Assembly: GCA_002331565.1 (NCBI GenBank)
Contig: DCZC01000022.1
Coordinates: forward strand, 2,606-36,301
Direction: 5' to 3'
Origin: Gemmatimonas sp. UBA2094
GTDB lineage: Bacteria > Gemmatimonadota > Gemmatimonadetes > Gemmatimonadales > Gemmatimonadaceae
DNA: 33,696 bases
Position 1 is the first letter of the stretch. The number at the start of each line of letters is the position of its first letter. Positions 1-9,850 of the stretch are shown one piece after another. A program made the position numbers and the translations under genes. The notes under the pieces were generated by a model that made no database searches, had not been told where the DNA came from, and worked only from the letters and a program-made list of their open reading frames with translations.

Positions 1-374
1 ACCTGCTGATGTCCGACGATACGACCGTCGGCGAAATGATAGAGGGTCATGCCCCGCACGGCGAACGAGCGACCGGACGGCGGACGTCCACCCATGCTGC
101 CGAGTTGCGTGCCTCGCATCGTCCAACTCAGCGCGACGCGGTCACCCTCGCTGACGGTTTCGCCGATGTCGAACGTCAAGTCAGGGAACGGGGCGCGCGA
201 GACGAGCAGGCGTTCCTTGAACCCGGGCACGGACAGCGTCTGCCCGTCCCACGGATCTCCGGGATCACTGAAGATGGTGTACTGCGGGCCGAGAAACTCG
301 TCGATGGCCGCCACGTCGCCCGCGTTCCATACCCGTTCCATGAAGGCGATGAGGCGCGCGGTGTTGTCATGCAT
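1..374 (-). CDS. SnoaL-like / NTF2-fold ester cyclase family protein (3' end cut off)
   Basis: The minus-strand frame starts at ATG 374 and stays open to the window edge, so about 124 residues are visible and the C-terminus is missing. The start (MHDNTARLIAFMERVWNAGD) and the later segments FSDPGDPWDG, FPDLTFDIGE and LSWTMRGTQ are typical of SnoaL-like polyketide cyclase/ester cyclase proteins, which are small cone-shaped alpha+beta folds. A GGAG lies nine bases before the ATG and supports this start. The substrate cannot be deduced; the family covers aldol cyclases, dehydratases and many uncharacterised proteins. The 191 bases between this gene and the propeller gene to its right hold no convincing gene. 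Confidence 0.75.
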   Translation of the reverse strand, partial: MHDNTARLIAFMERVWNAGDVAAIDEFLGPQYTIFSDPGDPWDGQTLSVPGFKERLLVSRAPFPDLTFDIGETVSEGDRVALSWTMRGTQLGSMGGRPPSGRSFAVRGMTLYHFADGRIVGHQQ

Positions 375-565
375 GGCCGGAGACTCCGTTGGACTTTCTG
401 ACGTTGCGCGCGAGGATCTTGAAGATGTCGTGCGCGGCGAACAGTCGCCAAGGATTCATTTGCTCATCATCATGCAGGAGGCGTGCCTCTGTCCGCGCCT
501 CGAAGTAGCGGCCGCAGGCAGCGACGTGTGCAGCAGGAGAGAGGACTGCGGGCACGGAGTCGGCA

Positions 566-1723
566 TCATCGCGGCGGCGTCACCGACGAGACCGGTCGCG
601 TGCCCTTGAGAATCCACCGCTGAATGCGGCGGCCGTTGCCGGCCTCACCGGTGTACATGCGGTTCTGCGAGTCGATGGCGATCATGTGCGCGCGAATGAA
701 CTCCCCCGACTGACGGCCCGGCCGACCGAAGCGATCGAGAATGGCCAGATCCTTGCGCCGCAGCATCCACACCCGCTCGTTCGTGCCGTCGATCAGGTAC
801 AGCAAACTCTGCGCAGCGTCGCGCGACACTTGCAAACTGAAACCGCTCCCCGCGCCGCCGGTCTCGGGGCGCACGAACCGCTCCATGAGATACTCGCCCT
901 GCTGCGTGAACACCTGAATGCGATTGCCCCGGCGGTCGGACACGTACAGCAAGCCGTCTTTCGTGCCCACGATGCCGTGCACGGTGGAGTACTGCGTCGG
1001 CGGTGACGACGGGTTCACGGGATACGCGTACTTCGCCGTATCGGACGGTCGCTTGCCGTACGCCCCCCAGTGACGCTTGTACGCGCCGGTCGTGGCATCG
1101 AACACGACCACCCGTTTGTTGATGTAGCCATCGGCGATGAACAGCTCATTGGTTTTCGGCTCGACGTAGAAGTTCGCCGGACCGCCCAGGTGCGTGGAGT
1201 CGTTGCTCCCCTTGTTCACGCCGGGCTCGCCGATCGTCAGCACGTGTTGGCCGTCCTGCGTGAACTTCATCACGTGCATGCCGTTGCTCGTACCCATCCA
1301 CACGTATCCATTGTGGTCGATGTAGATGCCGTGCTCCTGACTGAACCAGGTGTAGCCGGCGCCCGGACCACCCCACGACCGCACCACCTTGCCGTCGGCG
1401 TCCATCTCGAGCACCGGCGGCGCCGGAAAACAACAGTCGGCAATCGGCGGCTTCGTCGCCGCACCGATCTCCTGATCGGTGAGACTCGACGGCATGTGGA
1501 TGATCCACAGGTGATCGCGATCATCCACGAAAAGCCCGCGGATGTCGCCCAGAATCCAATCGTTGGGCAGCGTCGGTGGCCACGTCGGGTCGATCACGTA
1601 CACCGGCAGCTTTTCCGCCGTCGGGGACCCGCGGGCGACCTTGGCGTTGGCGCCCTGCGCCTGGGTCACGACCGGCGCGAGAAGACATCCGAGAACACCG
1701 GCAAGCAGGGCGGTGCGGGGCAT
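566..1723 (-). CDS. Secreted NHL-repeat / six-bladed beta-propeller protein
   Basis: 385 residues. A hydrophobic N-terminal segment ending near VVTQAQG looks like a cleavable signal peptide, so the product is probably periplasmic or exported. The rest shows repeated propeller-blade signatures, for example GLFVDDRDHLWIIH, HGIYIDHNGYVWMG, YVEPKTNELFIADGY, GIVGTKDGLLYVSDRRGNRI and IDSQNRMYTGE. These match NHL/SMP-30-like six-bladed propellers, including the peptidyl-alpha-hydroxyglycine lyase-like group. The fold is clear; ligand and activity are not. It lies downstream of the PQQ-type sugar dehydrogenase (49-nt gap, same strand) and may be read with it. Confidence 0.8.
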   Translation of the reverse strand: MPRTALLAGVLGCLLAPVVTQAQGANAKVARGSPTAEKLPVYVIDPTWPPTLPNDWILGDIRGLFVDDRDHLWIIHMPSSLTDQEIGAATKPPIADCCFPAPPVLEMDADGKVVRSWGGPGAGYTWFSQEHGIYIDHNGYVWMGTSNGMHVMKFTQDGQHVLTIGEPGVNKGSNDSTHLGGPANFYVEPKTNELFIADGYINKRVVVFDATTGAYKRHWGAYGKRPSDTAKYAYPVNPSSPPTQYSTVHGIVGTKDGLLYVSDRRGNRIQVFTQQGEYLMERFVRPETGGAGSGFSLQVSRDAAQSLLYLIDGTNERVWMLRRKDLAILDRFGRPGRQSGEFIRAHMIAIDSQNRMYTGEAGNGRRIQRWILKGTRPVSSVTPPR

Positions 1724-1772
1724 GGTAAGTAACGAGAGTGAAGGAGCCGCGCCTGATGGCAGGCGCTACGCG

Positions 1773-3056
1773 TCAGCGGCGCCCAGCCGGTTCGAGGCGC
1801 AGAATCGCCGTCGGTGGACCGTCGGCGTCGCGCGTGCCACCATCGAGCGCCAGGTAGATCAGCCCGTCGGGGCCCTGCTCGACGTCACGCACCCGACCGA
1901 TGTCGCGCAGCAGGTCTTCCTGCCGCACGATGCGCTGACCAGCCAGGCGCAGCCGGACGAGCCGCTGACCGCTGAGCCCACCCACGAGCATGTCCCCCTT
2001 CCAGCTCGGAAAGGCGTTCCCGGTATAGAACACCATGCCGCTCACGCCGATCGACGGGACCCAGACATGCACGGGAGGCTCCATCCCCTCGCGCAGAGTC
2101 CCCTCGTGGATGTTGCGGCCGGTCGTGTAGTTCACCCCGTATCCCACCACCGGCCAACCGTAGTTGCGGCCGCTGCGCAGCAGGTTCACCTCGTCGCCCC
2201 CCTGCGGGCCATGCTCGTTGCTCCACACGTCACCCGTTTCGGGGTGCACGGCCAGCCCCTGCGCGTTGCGGTGCCCGGACGTCCAGATCTCGGGGAGCAC
2301 CCCGGGCGTGTTCACGAACGGGTTGTCGGCGGGGATGCGGCCGTCATCGTGCAGACGGATCGTCTTGCCGTTGTGGACCGACGGCTGCTGCGCCGGATGT
2401 GCGGTAAGATCACCCGTCGCGGGCCACTGCCGGTCACCGAGGGTGAGATAGAGATAGCGCTGCCGATCGAAGGCGAGGCGACCACCCCACATGGAGGCGC
2501 GGGGCGTCAGGTTGCCGTCGGCGCGTGCATGGAAGATCTCCTGCACGTTGGTAAGGCGATCGTTCTCGAAACGTCCGCGGATAACCGCGATGCTCCCCAG
2601 CGAGTCGGCCCCCGGCTTCACGTAGCTGATGTACAGCAACCGGTTGGTCGCGAAGTCCGGATGCAACACGACGTCGCGCAGCCCCGCCTGTTCGAGTGAC
2701 GCCAGCGCCCGTGCGCCACGACCGATAGCCTGAATGGGCGGAAGCCCCGCCACCGAATCCGGGAGCAGTACGCCCTTGCGGATGATGCGGAGCCGTCCGG
2801 GGCGCTCGGTCACGAGCAGGTCCCCCTCCGGCGTGAACTCCAACCCCGACGGGTTGACGAGACCGCGCGCCACCTCGACCACGCGGAAATCGTGAAACGC
2901 CGTCTGCACCACGGCCGATGCGGCGCGGCCGTCGGAGGGGAGCGGCGTCCGCGCCGAGGTACCGCTCTCGCTGCGGGACATGTTGACGGACACACAGGCC
3001 GACGTTGCGAGCAACATCGGCAGGAGGCGCGGAACCGACCGGAGCAGACTGGGCAT
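1773..3056 (-). CDS. PQQ-dependent sugar dehydrogenase family lipoprotein (Gdh/YliI type)
   Basis: 427 residues from ATG 3056. The frame is open further upstream to 3140, but only the 3056 start puts a hydrophobic leader with a lipobox-like cysteine (LLATSAC) at the N-terminus, so I chose it. The mature part follows the soluble quinoprotein glucose/sorbosone dehydrogenase pattern: [20 protein letters not shown] near the start, [16 protein letters not shown] in the middle, then [18 protein letters not shown] and [13 protein letters not shown], which carry the conserved active-site and PQQ-binding regions. Family members oxidise aldoses in the periplasm, but some homologues have no known substrate. 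It begins 74 nt after the iorB-like gene on the same strand and may be co-transcribed with it. Confidence 0.85.
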   Translation of the reverse strand: MPSLLRSVPRLLPMLLATSACVSVNMSRSESGTSARTPLPSDGRAASAVVQTAFHDFRVVEVARGLVNPSGLEFTPEGDLLVTERPGRLRIIRKGVLLPDSVAGLPPIQAIGRGARALASLEQAGLRDVVLHPDFATNRLLYISYVKPGADSLGSIAVIRGRFENDRLTNVQEIFHARADGNLTPRASMWGGRLAFDRQRYLYLTLGDRQWPATGDLTAHPAQQPSVHNGKTIRLHDDGRIPADNPFVNTPGVLPEIWTSGHRNAQGLAVHPETGDVWSNEHGPQGGDEVNLLRSGRNYGWPVVGYGVNYTTGRNIHEGTLREGMEPPVHVWVPSIGVSGMVFYTGNAFPSWKGDMLVGGLSGQRLVRLRLAGQRIVRQEDLLRDIGRVRDVEQGPDGLIYLALDGGTRDADGPPTAILRLEPAGRR

Positions 3057-3130
3057 GGACACGGAGAAACAGAAAGGGGAAGCAACCGGACGCGGACGGC
3101 GCGATGGCATCAGATCGGCAATCGCGACGT

Positions 3131-5257
3131 TTACGTCCACTTGAGCGTGTCATCGGCAATGGGCAGCGTACGAATGCGCTTCCCCGTTGCTGCAAAGATG
3201 GCGTTGCACACCGCAGGCGCCGCGGGCGGCAGTGCCGGCTCACCCAGCCCTGTGGGCGGTGCCGACGACTTGATGAAATGCACCTCCACCACCGGCGGCG
3301 CCTGCGGCATGCGCAGCATGGGATACTTGTTGAAATTCGTCTGCGCCGCCGCGCCGCGTTCGATGGTGACCTTCTGAAACCACGCGGCGCTGATGCCATC
3401 GAGCATCGAGCCCTGTACCTGCGCCTCGGCGCCGCTCACGTTCACAATGGTACCCGCATCAACAGCGGCCGTGAGCTTCCTGATGGTGAGCTCACCCGCC
3501 TTGCTCACCGCTACATCGGCCACGATGGCTACGTACGCGCCATTCGCGAAACAGATGGCGAATCCCTGCCCCTCGCCGCGCGGTCTCGTTTGGCCCCACG
3601 CTGCTTTCTGTGTCGCAAGCTGCAACACCGCGATCATCTTGCTGGCGTCAAAGCGCGGTGATGCCGGCACCGTACCCAGCAGCTCGAGCGTGAACGCGAG
3701 GGGGTCCTTCCCCGCGGCGTGGGCGAGTTCGTCCATGAAGCACTGCGTGGCCCACACGTTGCCGTTGTCACCGGGCGCGCGCCAGAAGCCTGTGGGAATG
3801 CCGCCGCGCAGTTTGCTCGATCGCACCTGCGACCCTGGAATGGCATTGAACGGAAAGCCGGTGGCCGTCATGTCGCCCGGCCCACCCTGCATTTTGACGA
3901 ACTCGTCGTGCAGCGCGACGATATTCCCGGCGCTATCGAGGCCGGCCGTGAAGTAGTGCCACCCGTTCGAGCGATAGTTGTCGTGCGCGAAATCCTGTTC
4001 GCGCGTCCACGTGAGTTTGATGGGAATGCCGGCCAGCCGCTGAGCGATCGCCGCGGCTTCGAGAGAGAACTCGTTGCTGCCTCGCCGGCCGAAGCCGCCC
4101 CCCAGCCGCGTGATGTGCACCGTCACGTCCTTCGCGGCGATCCCCAGCCCCTTCGACACGAGCCCCTGTCCCGAGGCCGGAATCTGCGTAGGCGTCCACA
4201 GCTCCATCACGCCATCCTTGAACCACGCCGTGCAGTTCTGCGGTTCGAGCGTGGCGTGCGCGAGAAAGGGATAGTGATACACCGCTTTCACCGGCTTCGC
4301 ACCAGACGGAAGTGGTGCTGGCCCGTTGGCCTTCGCCAGCGTGAGCGCTTGCGCAGCCATGTCCGCGCTGTGCTGCGACAGCTGCGCCCCCTCGTTCCAC
4401 TGCACCTTGAGTGCCTTGGTGGCGCTGAAGGCGTTCCACGTTGAATCCGCTACGACGGCCACGCCCGATGGCAACCCCGCGATGCCGCTGAGCACGAACG
4501 CATCGCGCACGCCGGGCTTGGCCTTCACCTCATCGAGGTTGGCACTCCCCACTTCACCACCGAATACCGGACACTTGGTATACGTGGCGTAGAGCATCCC
4601 CGGCAGCTTCACATCGATACCGAAAAGCGGCGCGCCCTTCACGATCTGGCGATTGTCCACGCCCGCGATGCGGGTGCCGAGCAGTTTGAAGGTGCTCGGA
4701 TCCTTGAGCGTGAGGTTGGTCGGAGCTGGCAGCTGTGCCGCCTTGCTGGCGAGCGCGCCGTACGAGGCGCTTCTGTTGGACGCCGCGTGCATCACCATAC
4801 CGTCTGCGGTGGTGCATTCACTCGCGCTCACGTTCCACTGCTGCGCCGCGGCCTCCACAAGCACCGCCCGTGCGGCGGCGCCGGCGCGGCGCATGGCCGT
4901 GTAGTTGGCCACCGTCGATTGGCTGCCCACGCTGAACTGACGGCCGTACGCGGGATTCAAGTCGCCCTGCACCACGGTCACCTGCTCCCACTTCACATCC
5001 AGCTCTTCGGCGATGACCATGGGCAGCGACGTCTTGATGCCTTGCCCCATTTCCGAGTTGGGTGCGATAAGCGTGACGGCGCCATTCGGCGCGATGCTCA
5101 CGAACACGTTGGGCGCAAAATCCGCAGCGGGGGCGAGCGCCGCCGTGCTCGACGCCAGTGCCTCGGCCGTGTCCATAACACTCGCCACCAACAGCCCACC
5201 ACCCACCAGCCCACTGATCTTGATGAATTGGCGCCGATCGATCTGTTCATGACTCAT
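3131..5257 (-). CDS. Molybdopterin-binding aldehyde oxidase / isoquinoline 1-oxidoreductase beta-like subunit
   Basis: 708 residues from ATG 5257. A much longer open frame exists upstream, but it only overlaps the small subunit; the 5257 start gives the Tat signal [10 protein letters not shown] (twin Arg at residues 8-9), a hydrophobic stretch ([13 protein letters not shown]) and an ATGA 4-nt overlap with the upstream gene. Diagnostic segments are [21 protein letters not shown], the glycine-rich cofactor loop LGGGFGRRG, and [12 protein letters not shown]. The family binds molybdopterin cytosine dinucleotide and hydroxylates aldehydes or N-heterocycles, usually exported as a folded complex with its Fe-S subunit. 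The length fits the IorB group. The substrate is unknown. An 80-bp piece of its 3' end (3217-3296) recurs at 20998-21077. Confidence 0.88.
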   Translation of the reverse strand: MSHEQIDRRQFIKISGLVGGGLLVASVMDTAEALASSTAALAPAADFAPNVFVSIAPNGAVTLIAPNSEMGQGIKTSLPMVIAEELDVKWEQVTVVQGDLNPAYGRQFSVGSQSTVANYTAMRRAGAAARAVLVEAAAQQWNVSASECTTADGMVMHAASNRSASYGALASKAAQLPAPTNLTLKDPSTFKLLGTRIAGVDNRQIVKGAPLFGIDVKLPGMLYATYTKCPVFGGEVGSANLDEVKAKPGVRDAFVLSGIAGLPSGVAVVADSTWNAFSATKALKVQWNEGAQLSQHSADMAAQALTLAKANGPAPLPSGAKPVKAVYHYPFLAHATLEPQNCTAWFKDGVMELWTPTQIPASGQGLVSKGLGIAAKDVTVHITRLGGGFGRRGSNEFSLEAAAIAQRLAGIPIKLTWTREQDFAHDNYRSNGWHYFTAGLDSAGNIVALHDEFVKMQGGPGDMTATGFPFNAIPGSQVRSSKLRGGIPTGFWRAPGDNGNVWATQCFMDELAHAAGKDPLAFTLELLGTVPASPRFDASKMIAVLQLATQKAAWGQTRPRGEGQGFAICFANGAYVAIVADVAVSKAGELTIRKLTAAVDAGTIVNVSGAEAQVQGSMLDGISAAWFQKVTIERGAAAQTNFNKYPMLRMPQAPPVVEVHFIKSSAPPTGLGEPALPPAAPAVCNAIFAATGKRIRTLPIADDTLKWT

Positions 5258-5745
5258 TCGCGCTTCCCTCCCGCAGGGGCGCTCGTCGCGGCCAGCTCGG
5301 CGGCGCGCTTGATCCCGGCCCGGATGCGGGTGTACGACGCGCACCGGCACAAGTTCCTGGCCATGGCCGAGTCGATATCGGCGTCGGTGGGTTGCGGTTT
5401 CGCCTTGAGCAACGCCGCCGCCGCCAGGATCTGTCCGCCCTGACAGTATCCACATTGCGGCACATCGAGTTCGCACCACGCATCCTGCAGTGCGCGCGCC
5501 TGTGGCGTGTCGATACCCTCGATGGTGGTGACCACTGCCGAGCCCACGGTGGAGACCGGAGTGCGACAGGACCGGGTGGGCGCCCCGTTCAGGTGCACCG
5601 TGCACGCTCCACATTGCGCGATGCCGCAGCCGAACTTGGTACCGGTGAGATCCAGCGAATCGCGCAACACCCACAACAACGGTGTGTCGGACTCCACCTC
5701 CACGCTGCGGGACACACCGTTCACGTTGAGTGTGTACTTGCCCAT
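5254..5745 (-). CDS. [2Fe-2S] small subunit of the molybdenum hydroxylase (IorA-like)
   Basis: 163 residues. The N-terminal plant-type ferredoxin domain has Cys 40, 45, 48 and 60 ([16 protein letters not shown]). The C-terminal helical [2Fe-2S] domain has Cys 98 and 101 (CGYC) and Cys 133 and 135 (NLCRC). This full set of eight ligands is expected for the electron-transfer subunit of xanthine oxidase-family enzymes. It has no signal peptide; in this family the small subunit is thought to be exported as a passenger of the Tat-signalled large subunit. The stop overlaps the large-subunit start by 4 nt, which points to translational coupling. GGAG precedes the ATG at a suitable distance. No FAD subunit or cytochrome partner is in the window. 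Confidence 0.92.
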   Translation of the reverse strand: MGKYTLNVNGVSRSVEVESDTPLLWVLRDSLDLTGTKFGCGIAQCGACTVHLNGAPTRSCRTPVSTVGSAVVTTIEGIDTPQARALQDAWCELDVPQCGYCQGGQILAAAALLKAKPQPTDADIDSAMARNLCRCASYTRIRAGIKRAAELAATSAPAGGKRE

Positions 5746-5774
5746 GGTCGCTCCACGAAATCGTGACGAGTGTT

Positions 5775-5799
5775 GCAGCGGCGCTTCGCTGCTATTCTA
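5775..5799 (-). promoter_or_regulatory. Possible -10 box and leader hairpin upstream of the Mo-hydroxylase operon
   Basis: On the minus strand TAGAAT (5799-5794) resembles a strong -10 box about 49 nt before the small-subunit ATG. Directly after it is a perfect 6-bp inverted repeat, GCAGCG/CGCTGC (5792-5787 with 5780-5775), around a 6-nt loop. No good -35 hexamer sits 16-18 nt upstream, so this is tentative. The hairpin could instead be a terminator for the FKBP gene, but no U-run follows it. Confidence 0.3.
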
Positions 5800-5850
5800 C
5801 CGCCGAAATCGCCGCATCGCCCGGAACCACACATGGTCCGCTGGCATGAT

Positions 5851-6393
5851 TTACGGCGTGACCGCGCTCCACACCGGGCATGGCGGTGATGTGCCCGCGC
5901 CGCGTGGCGCCCCCTCGGGACGCGGCAGCGTATCGGCCACCTGCATCAGCTCGACATCGAAGATCAGCGTCGCACTCGGCGGAATCACCGGTGGACGTCC
6001 ACGTTCGCCGTACGCCAGCTGATACGGGATGATGAGACGACGGGTGCCGCCCACGCGCATCCCGTCGAAGCCCAGATCCCACCCCGCGATCACACGACGG
6101 AACCCCTGCGGGAAGCTGATGGGATTTTTGGGCACACCGGCGTTCGTGGTGTCACGCGACGAATCGAACTTCTTCCCGTCGGTCGTCCACCCCGTGTAGT
6201 GCGCGAACACGCACATGCCCGGCGTGAGCGGCGCACCGGTGCCGATGCGCGTATCGACCGCTTCGAGCGCGAAGAGGGTGCGCGGCTTGTCGTTCACGGC
6301 GGGAATCGGTGCCGCGTACTTGGGTGCGCGGGCGCAGGCCACGAGGACGAGCGACGTGAGCGACGCAGCGAGGAAGCGGAGCGGGAGGGGCAC
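5851..6393 (-). CDS. FKBP-type peptidyl-prolyl cis-trans isomerase, lipoprotein
   Basis: 180 residues from a GTG start at 6393. The leader ends in a lipobox (LVLVAC), so it should be lipid-anchored. The FKBP domain is recognisable from GMCVFAHYTGWTTDGKKFDSS, the loop FPQGFRRVIAGWDLGFDGM, the GGTRRLIIPYQLAYGERG segment and the closing strand PPSATLIFDVELM. Such proteins catalyse proline isomerisation in envelope proteins. No Shine-Dalgarno sequence is obvious before the GTG. It lies 58 nt after mmsA on the same strand and 105 nt before the Mo-hydroxylase genes. A 36-bp internal segment (5944-5979) and, more weakly, the start region (6383-6402) recur at 21077-21133. Confidence 0.9.
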   Translation of the reverse strand: MPLPLRFLAASLTSLVLVACARAPKYAAPIPAVNDKPRTLFALEAVDTRIGTGAPLTPGMCVFAHYTGWTTDGKKFDSSRDTTNAGVPKNPISFPQGFRRVIAGWDLGFDGMRVGGTRRLIIPYQLAYGERGRPPVIPPSATLIFDVELMQVADTLPRPEGAPRGAGTSPPCPVWSAVTP

Positions 6394-6451
6394 CGTGGGG
6401 TGTTTGGTGGAGGGTCAGGTCGGGCTACAACGGCTGGAAGACACGGACCCG

Positions 6452-7948
6452 TTACTTCAGCACCGGCATGGTGAACGAGGCGGCATCAGCGCCACTCGGC
6501 CAGCGCGTCGTTACGGTCTTGAGCTTGGTGTAGAACCGTACGCCATCCATGCCGTGCTGGTTGTGATCGCCGAATGCCGAAGCCTTCCATCCACCGAACG
6601 AGTAGAACGCGAGTGGAACGGGAATGGGCACATTGATGCCGACCATGCCGACTTGCACGCGATGTGCGAACTCACGCGCCGCACCGCCGTTCCGCGTGAA
6701 GATGGCGACGCCGTTGCCGTACTGATGCTCGTTGCACAGCGAGAGGGCCTCGTCGGCCGACTGCGCCCGCACGACGCACAACACCGGCCCGAAGATCTCC
6801 TCGCGGTAGATCGTCATCTCCTTCGTAACATGATCGAACAGCGAGCCGCCAAGGAAAAAGCCACCGGATTGCTGTGCCGGATGCGATCGGCCGTCCACCA
6901 CCAACGTGGCCCCTTCCGACACGCCCGTGGCGATATAGCCGGCGATCTTGTCGCGGTGCGCCGCTGTCACCAAGGCACCCATGTCCATGCCATCGGCCTT
7001 CGGATCGCCCACCTTGAGCGTCTGCACCCGCTCAGCGAGCCGGGCAACGAGTGCATCGGCGGTGGCATCACCCACCACAACGGCCACCGAAATCGCCATG
7101 CACCGCTCGCCTGCCGATCCGTACGCCGCCCCCATCAGTGACTCGACGGTCATGTCGAGATCGGCATCGGGCAGCACCACGAGGTGATTCTTTGCACCAC
7201 CCATGGCCTGGACGCGCTTGCCATGTCTCGCGGACGTTTCGTACACGTGCTGCGCGATCGGCGTAGACCCGACGAAACTGACGGCCTGAATGCGCGGGTC
7301 CGAACAGAGCGCGTTGACCGCAAGCGCGTCACCGTGCAGCACATTGAGGACACCCGGCGGTGCACCGGCTTCAACGAACAATTCGGCCAGGCGAACACCG
7401 GTCGATGGATCACGTTCGGAGGGCTTGAGCACTACGGCATTGCCGGTTGCGAGTGCTGGTCCAAGCATCCACAGCGGCACCATCGCCGGGAAATTGAACG
7501 GCGTGATCGCCGCCACCACACCAAGCGGCTGGCGCAGCGAATGCATATCAATACCGCGCGAGATCTGGTCGCTGAATTCGCCCTTCATCAGATGCGGAAT
7601 CCCCACGGCGAACTCCACCACTTCCAAACCGCGCTGCAGTTCGCCGCGCGCATCGGCCACCACCTTGCCATGCTCACTGCTGATGAGGTGCGCCAGCTCG
7701 TCAGCATGCTGGAGGCACAGCTCGCGCCACCGAAACAGGATGCGCGCGCGATCCAGCGGCGAGCGTTCACCCCACGCTGACGCTGCTGCTGCCGCGTCGG
7801 CGATGACCGTTTCGATGTCGGCGGCATCCGCCAGGGGCACATGGCGCGCGACCTGTCCCGTTGATGGATCGTACACGGACGAAGAGCGTGCCGTCTGACC
7901 GGCCTGACGCGTGCCGGCGTAGAAGAAGGGAATGCGGGACGAGGTCAT
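6452..7948 (-). CDS. mmsA: CoA-acylating methylmalonate-semialdehyde dehydrogenase
   Basis: 498 residues from ATG 7948 (MTSSRIPFFYAG); the open frame continues upstream but the extra residues do not resemble the family, and this start gives the usual length. The aldehyde dehydrogenase fold is clear: ITPFNFPAMVPLWM, ATGNAVVLKPSERDPS, the NAD-binding FVGSTPIAQHVYE, and the catalytic Cys 283 in GSAGERCMAIS. The family converts methylmalonate or malonate semialdehyde to propionyl- or acetyl-CoA, in valine, inositol and beta-alanine breakdown. It follows the decarboxylating dehydrogenase by 40 nt and probably shares its operon. A beta-alanine:pyruvate-type aminotransferase at 19627 would produce malonate semialdehyde, a possible substrate. 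Confidence 0.88.
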   Translation of the reverse strand: MTSSRIPFFYAGTRQAGQTARSSSVYDPSTGQVARHVPLADAADIETVIADAAAAASAWGERSPLDRARILFRWRELCLQHADELAHLISSEHGKVVADARGELQRGLEVVEFAVGIPHLMKGEFSDQISRGIDMHSLRQPLGVVAAITPFNFPAMVPLWMLGPALATGNAVVLKPSERDPSTGVRLAELFVEAGAPPGVLNVLHGDALAVNALCSDPRIQAVSFVGSTPIAQHVYETSARHGKRVQAMGGAKNHLVVLPDADLDMTVESLMGAAYGSAGERCMAISVAVVVGDATADALVARLAERVQTLKVGDPKADGMDMGALVTAAHRDKIAGYIATGVSEGATLVVDGRSHPAQQSGGFFLGGSLFDHVTKEMTIYREEIFGPVLCVVRAQSADEALSLCNEHQYGNGVAIFTRNGGAAREFAHRVQVGMVGINVPIPVPLAFYSFGGWKASAFGDHNQHGMDGVRFYTKLKTVTTRWPSGADAASFTMPVLK

Positions 7949-7988
7949 CAAAAATCCGGGCTGAACGGAAGAAATCGGGATAGAGACA

Positions 7989-9056
7989 TCAGCGCAAAGC
8001 GTCCGCGACGGCGCGGGCCACAGCCTTGGTAGTGGCGGTGCCACCCAAGTCCGGTGTGCGCGGACCACCATCACCGACAACATGCTCAATCGCCCGCACG
8101 ATGCGATCATGCGCTGCGTGAAGTCCCAGATGGTCGAGCATCATGGCCCCGGCCCAGATGGCACCAATCGGATTGGCTATGCCACGACCGGCGATGTCCG
8201 GTGCCGAACCGTGAATGGGTTCGAACATGGAGGGATACTGTCGTTCCGGGTTGATGTTGGCACCCGGCGCGACGCCGAGGCTTCCGGAAATGGCAGCGCC
8301 CAGATCAGTCAGGATATCGCCAAACAGATTGGACGAGACGATCACATCGATGGTCTGCGGATGGGTCACCATGCGCGCGGCCAGCGCATCGACATGATAC
8401 TTTCGGCACTCCACGGCGGGGTACTCACGCGCAATGGCGTCTACGGCTTCATCCCACAGCACCATCGAATGCTGGAGCGCATTTGACTTCGTGGCACTGG
8501 CCAGCAGCCTCCGCGGACGGCGCGACGCCAGCTCGAACGCATAGCGCGCAATCCGATCGATGCCGCGCCGGGTGAATACACCCGTCTGCTCGGCGACTTC
8601 GTGCGGGGTGCCACGATGTACGCGGCCACCAACGCCGGCGTACTCCCCCTCGGAGTTCTCGCGCACGCAGATCATGTCGATCTCCGTCGGTCCGCGCCCG
8701 GCTAACGGGCTTGGCACGCCGCGCAGCAACCGCATGGGGCGCAAGTTCACGTACTGCTCGAAGCGCTGACGAATCGGCAGGATCAGCTCCCACACCGACA
8801 CATGATCCGGAACGCCAGGCGCACCGACAGCGCCCAGATAGATCGCGTCGAAGCCTTGCAGCTGATCGAGCCCATCGGCACTCATCATCGTGCCGGTGCG
8901 CTGATAGTACTCGCAGCCCCACGGGAACTCGGTGAACGACAACGTCACCTGCTCCTGACGAGCCGCCTGCTCGAGCACCTCGATGCCGGCGGGGATCACC
9001 TCCTGTCCGATCCCGTCGCCGGCAATGACGGCAATACGAAACGACGCGCCGCTCAT
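7989..9056 (-). CDS. Tartrate dehydrogenase / D-malate dehydrogenase (decarboxylating), isocitrate/isopropylmalate DH family
   Basis: 355 residues from ATG 9056. The start overlaps the SDR stop codon by one base (TGATG), indicating coupled translation. Family landmarks are IAVIAGDGIGQEVIPAG at the N-terminus, NLRPMRLL with the substrate-binding arginine, CVRENSEGEYAGVGGR, SNLFGDILTDLGAAISG with metal-binding aspartates, and EPIHGSAPDIAGRGIANP with the NAD adenine loop. The GTPHEVAEQTGVFTRRG segment and the ENSEGEY motif favour the TtuC/DmlA branch (tartrate, D-malate) over leucine biosynthesis. The enzyme would oxidise a beta-hydroxyacid with loss of CO2, feeding the aldehyde dehydrogenase encoded next. 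The exact substrate is not known. Confidence 0.85.
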   Translation of the reverse strand: MSGASFRIAVIAGDGIGQEVIPAGIEVLEQAARQEQVTLSFTEFPWGCEYYQRTGTMMSADGLDQLQGFDAIYLGAVGAPGVPDHVSVWELILPIRQRFEQYVNLRPMRLLRGVPSPLAGRGPTEIDMICVRENSEGEYAGVGGRVHRGTPHEVAEQTGVFTRRGIDRIARYAFELASRRPRRLLASATKSNALQHSMVLWDEAVDAIAREYPAVECRKYHVDALAARMVTHPQTIDVIVSSNLFGDILTDLGAAISGSLGVAPGANINPERQYPSMFEPIHGSAPDIAGRGIANPIGAIWAGAMMLDHLGLHAAHDRIVRAIEHVVGDGGPRTPDLGGTATTKAVARAVADALR

Positions 9057-9841
9057 CACATGCCCGGCGGCGTGAAGCGACCATCCTGAGCGAGCCACCC
9101 ACCATCGGCATAGATAATGGTGCCGTTCACGTAGCTGGCCGCATCCGAGGCGAGGAACAGCGTGGGCCCGACCATCTCTTCCGGCTGCGCCCAGCGATTG
9201 AAGCTGTTCTTCGCGGCATACGCGTTGTACCAGTCGGCGTTGGCCTTGATCGGCGCCGTCAGCGGCGTTTCGACAACGCCCGGGCCAACACAGTTCACGC
9301 GCACGCCGTACGGGCCGAACTCACAGGCCGCACCACGCGCCAGCTGCAGAATGCCCGCTTTCGTGGCGGAGTAGACCGACTGGCCCGGCTCGACCACCAG
9401 CGAACGGATCGACGAAAAGAGCACGATGCTGCCTGTGCGCTGCGCCGTCATGATACGCCCTGCGGCCTGCAGCACATTGAAATTGCCGCTGATGTTCACG
9501 TTCAGCACCCGCGCCAATTCCTCACCCTGATAATCGAGGATTTTCTTTCGCACGTTGATGCTGGGCGTGCAGATCACGATATCGAGGCGGCCGTGCTGCG
9601 CGACGATTGCATCGAGCGCTGCGTTCACCGACGCGGCGTCGGTGATATCCACCACGCCGGAAGTGGCGCCTCCGCCAGCCTTGGCAGCAGTCGCCGCTGC
9701 CGCATCTGCCTTCACATCAAGACACGTGACGGTGGCGCCCATCTTCACGGCACCAAGCGTGACGGCTTCGCCGATTCCGGAAGCACCACCGATGATGGCG
9801 GCGATCTTCCCCGTCAGATCAAACATCCCGTTGCTGGACAT
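9056..9841 (-). CDS. Short-chain dehydrogenase/reductase
   Basis: 261 residues, a classical SDR. The N-terminal Rossmann motif GGASGIGEA binds NAD(P), and the catalytic YxxxK is in VYSATKAGI, with a preceding serine in VLFSSIRS. The aspartate in TCLDVKAD after strand two suggests NAD rather than NADP. The C-terminal segment DAASYVNGTIIYADGGW is typical of the family. It sits between the symporter (9 nt away) and the decarboxylating dehydrogenase (1-nt overlap), so it likely oxidises the imported hydroxyacid or sugar acid first. Substrate inferred only from context. Confidence 0.9.
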   Translation of the reverse strand: MSSNGMFDLTGKIAAIIGGASGIGEAVTLGAVKMGATVTCLDVKADAAAATAAKAGGGATSGVVDITDAASVNAALDAIVAQHGRLDIVICTPSINVRKKILDYQGEELARVLNVNISGNFNVLQAAGRIMTAQRTGSIVLFSSIRSLVVEPGQSVYSATKAGILQLARGAACEFGPYGVRVNCVGPGVVETPLTAPIKANADWYNAYAAKNSFNRWAQPEEMVGPTLFLASDAASYVNGTIIYADGGWLAQDGRFTPPGM

Positions 9842-9850
9842 GCGGCGCGA

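Noticed and set aside
367..555. Possible 62-residue minus-strand protein before the SnoaL-like gene
   Set aside because: No ribosome-binding site or family resemblance, and it overlaps the next gene's start in another frame; too weak to call.
3057..3140. N-terminal extension of the PQQ-type dehydrogenase
   Set aside because: The extra 28 residues bury the lipoprotein leader and overlap the end of the iorB-like gene.
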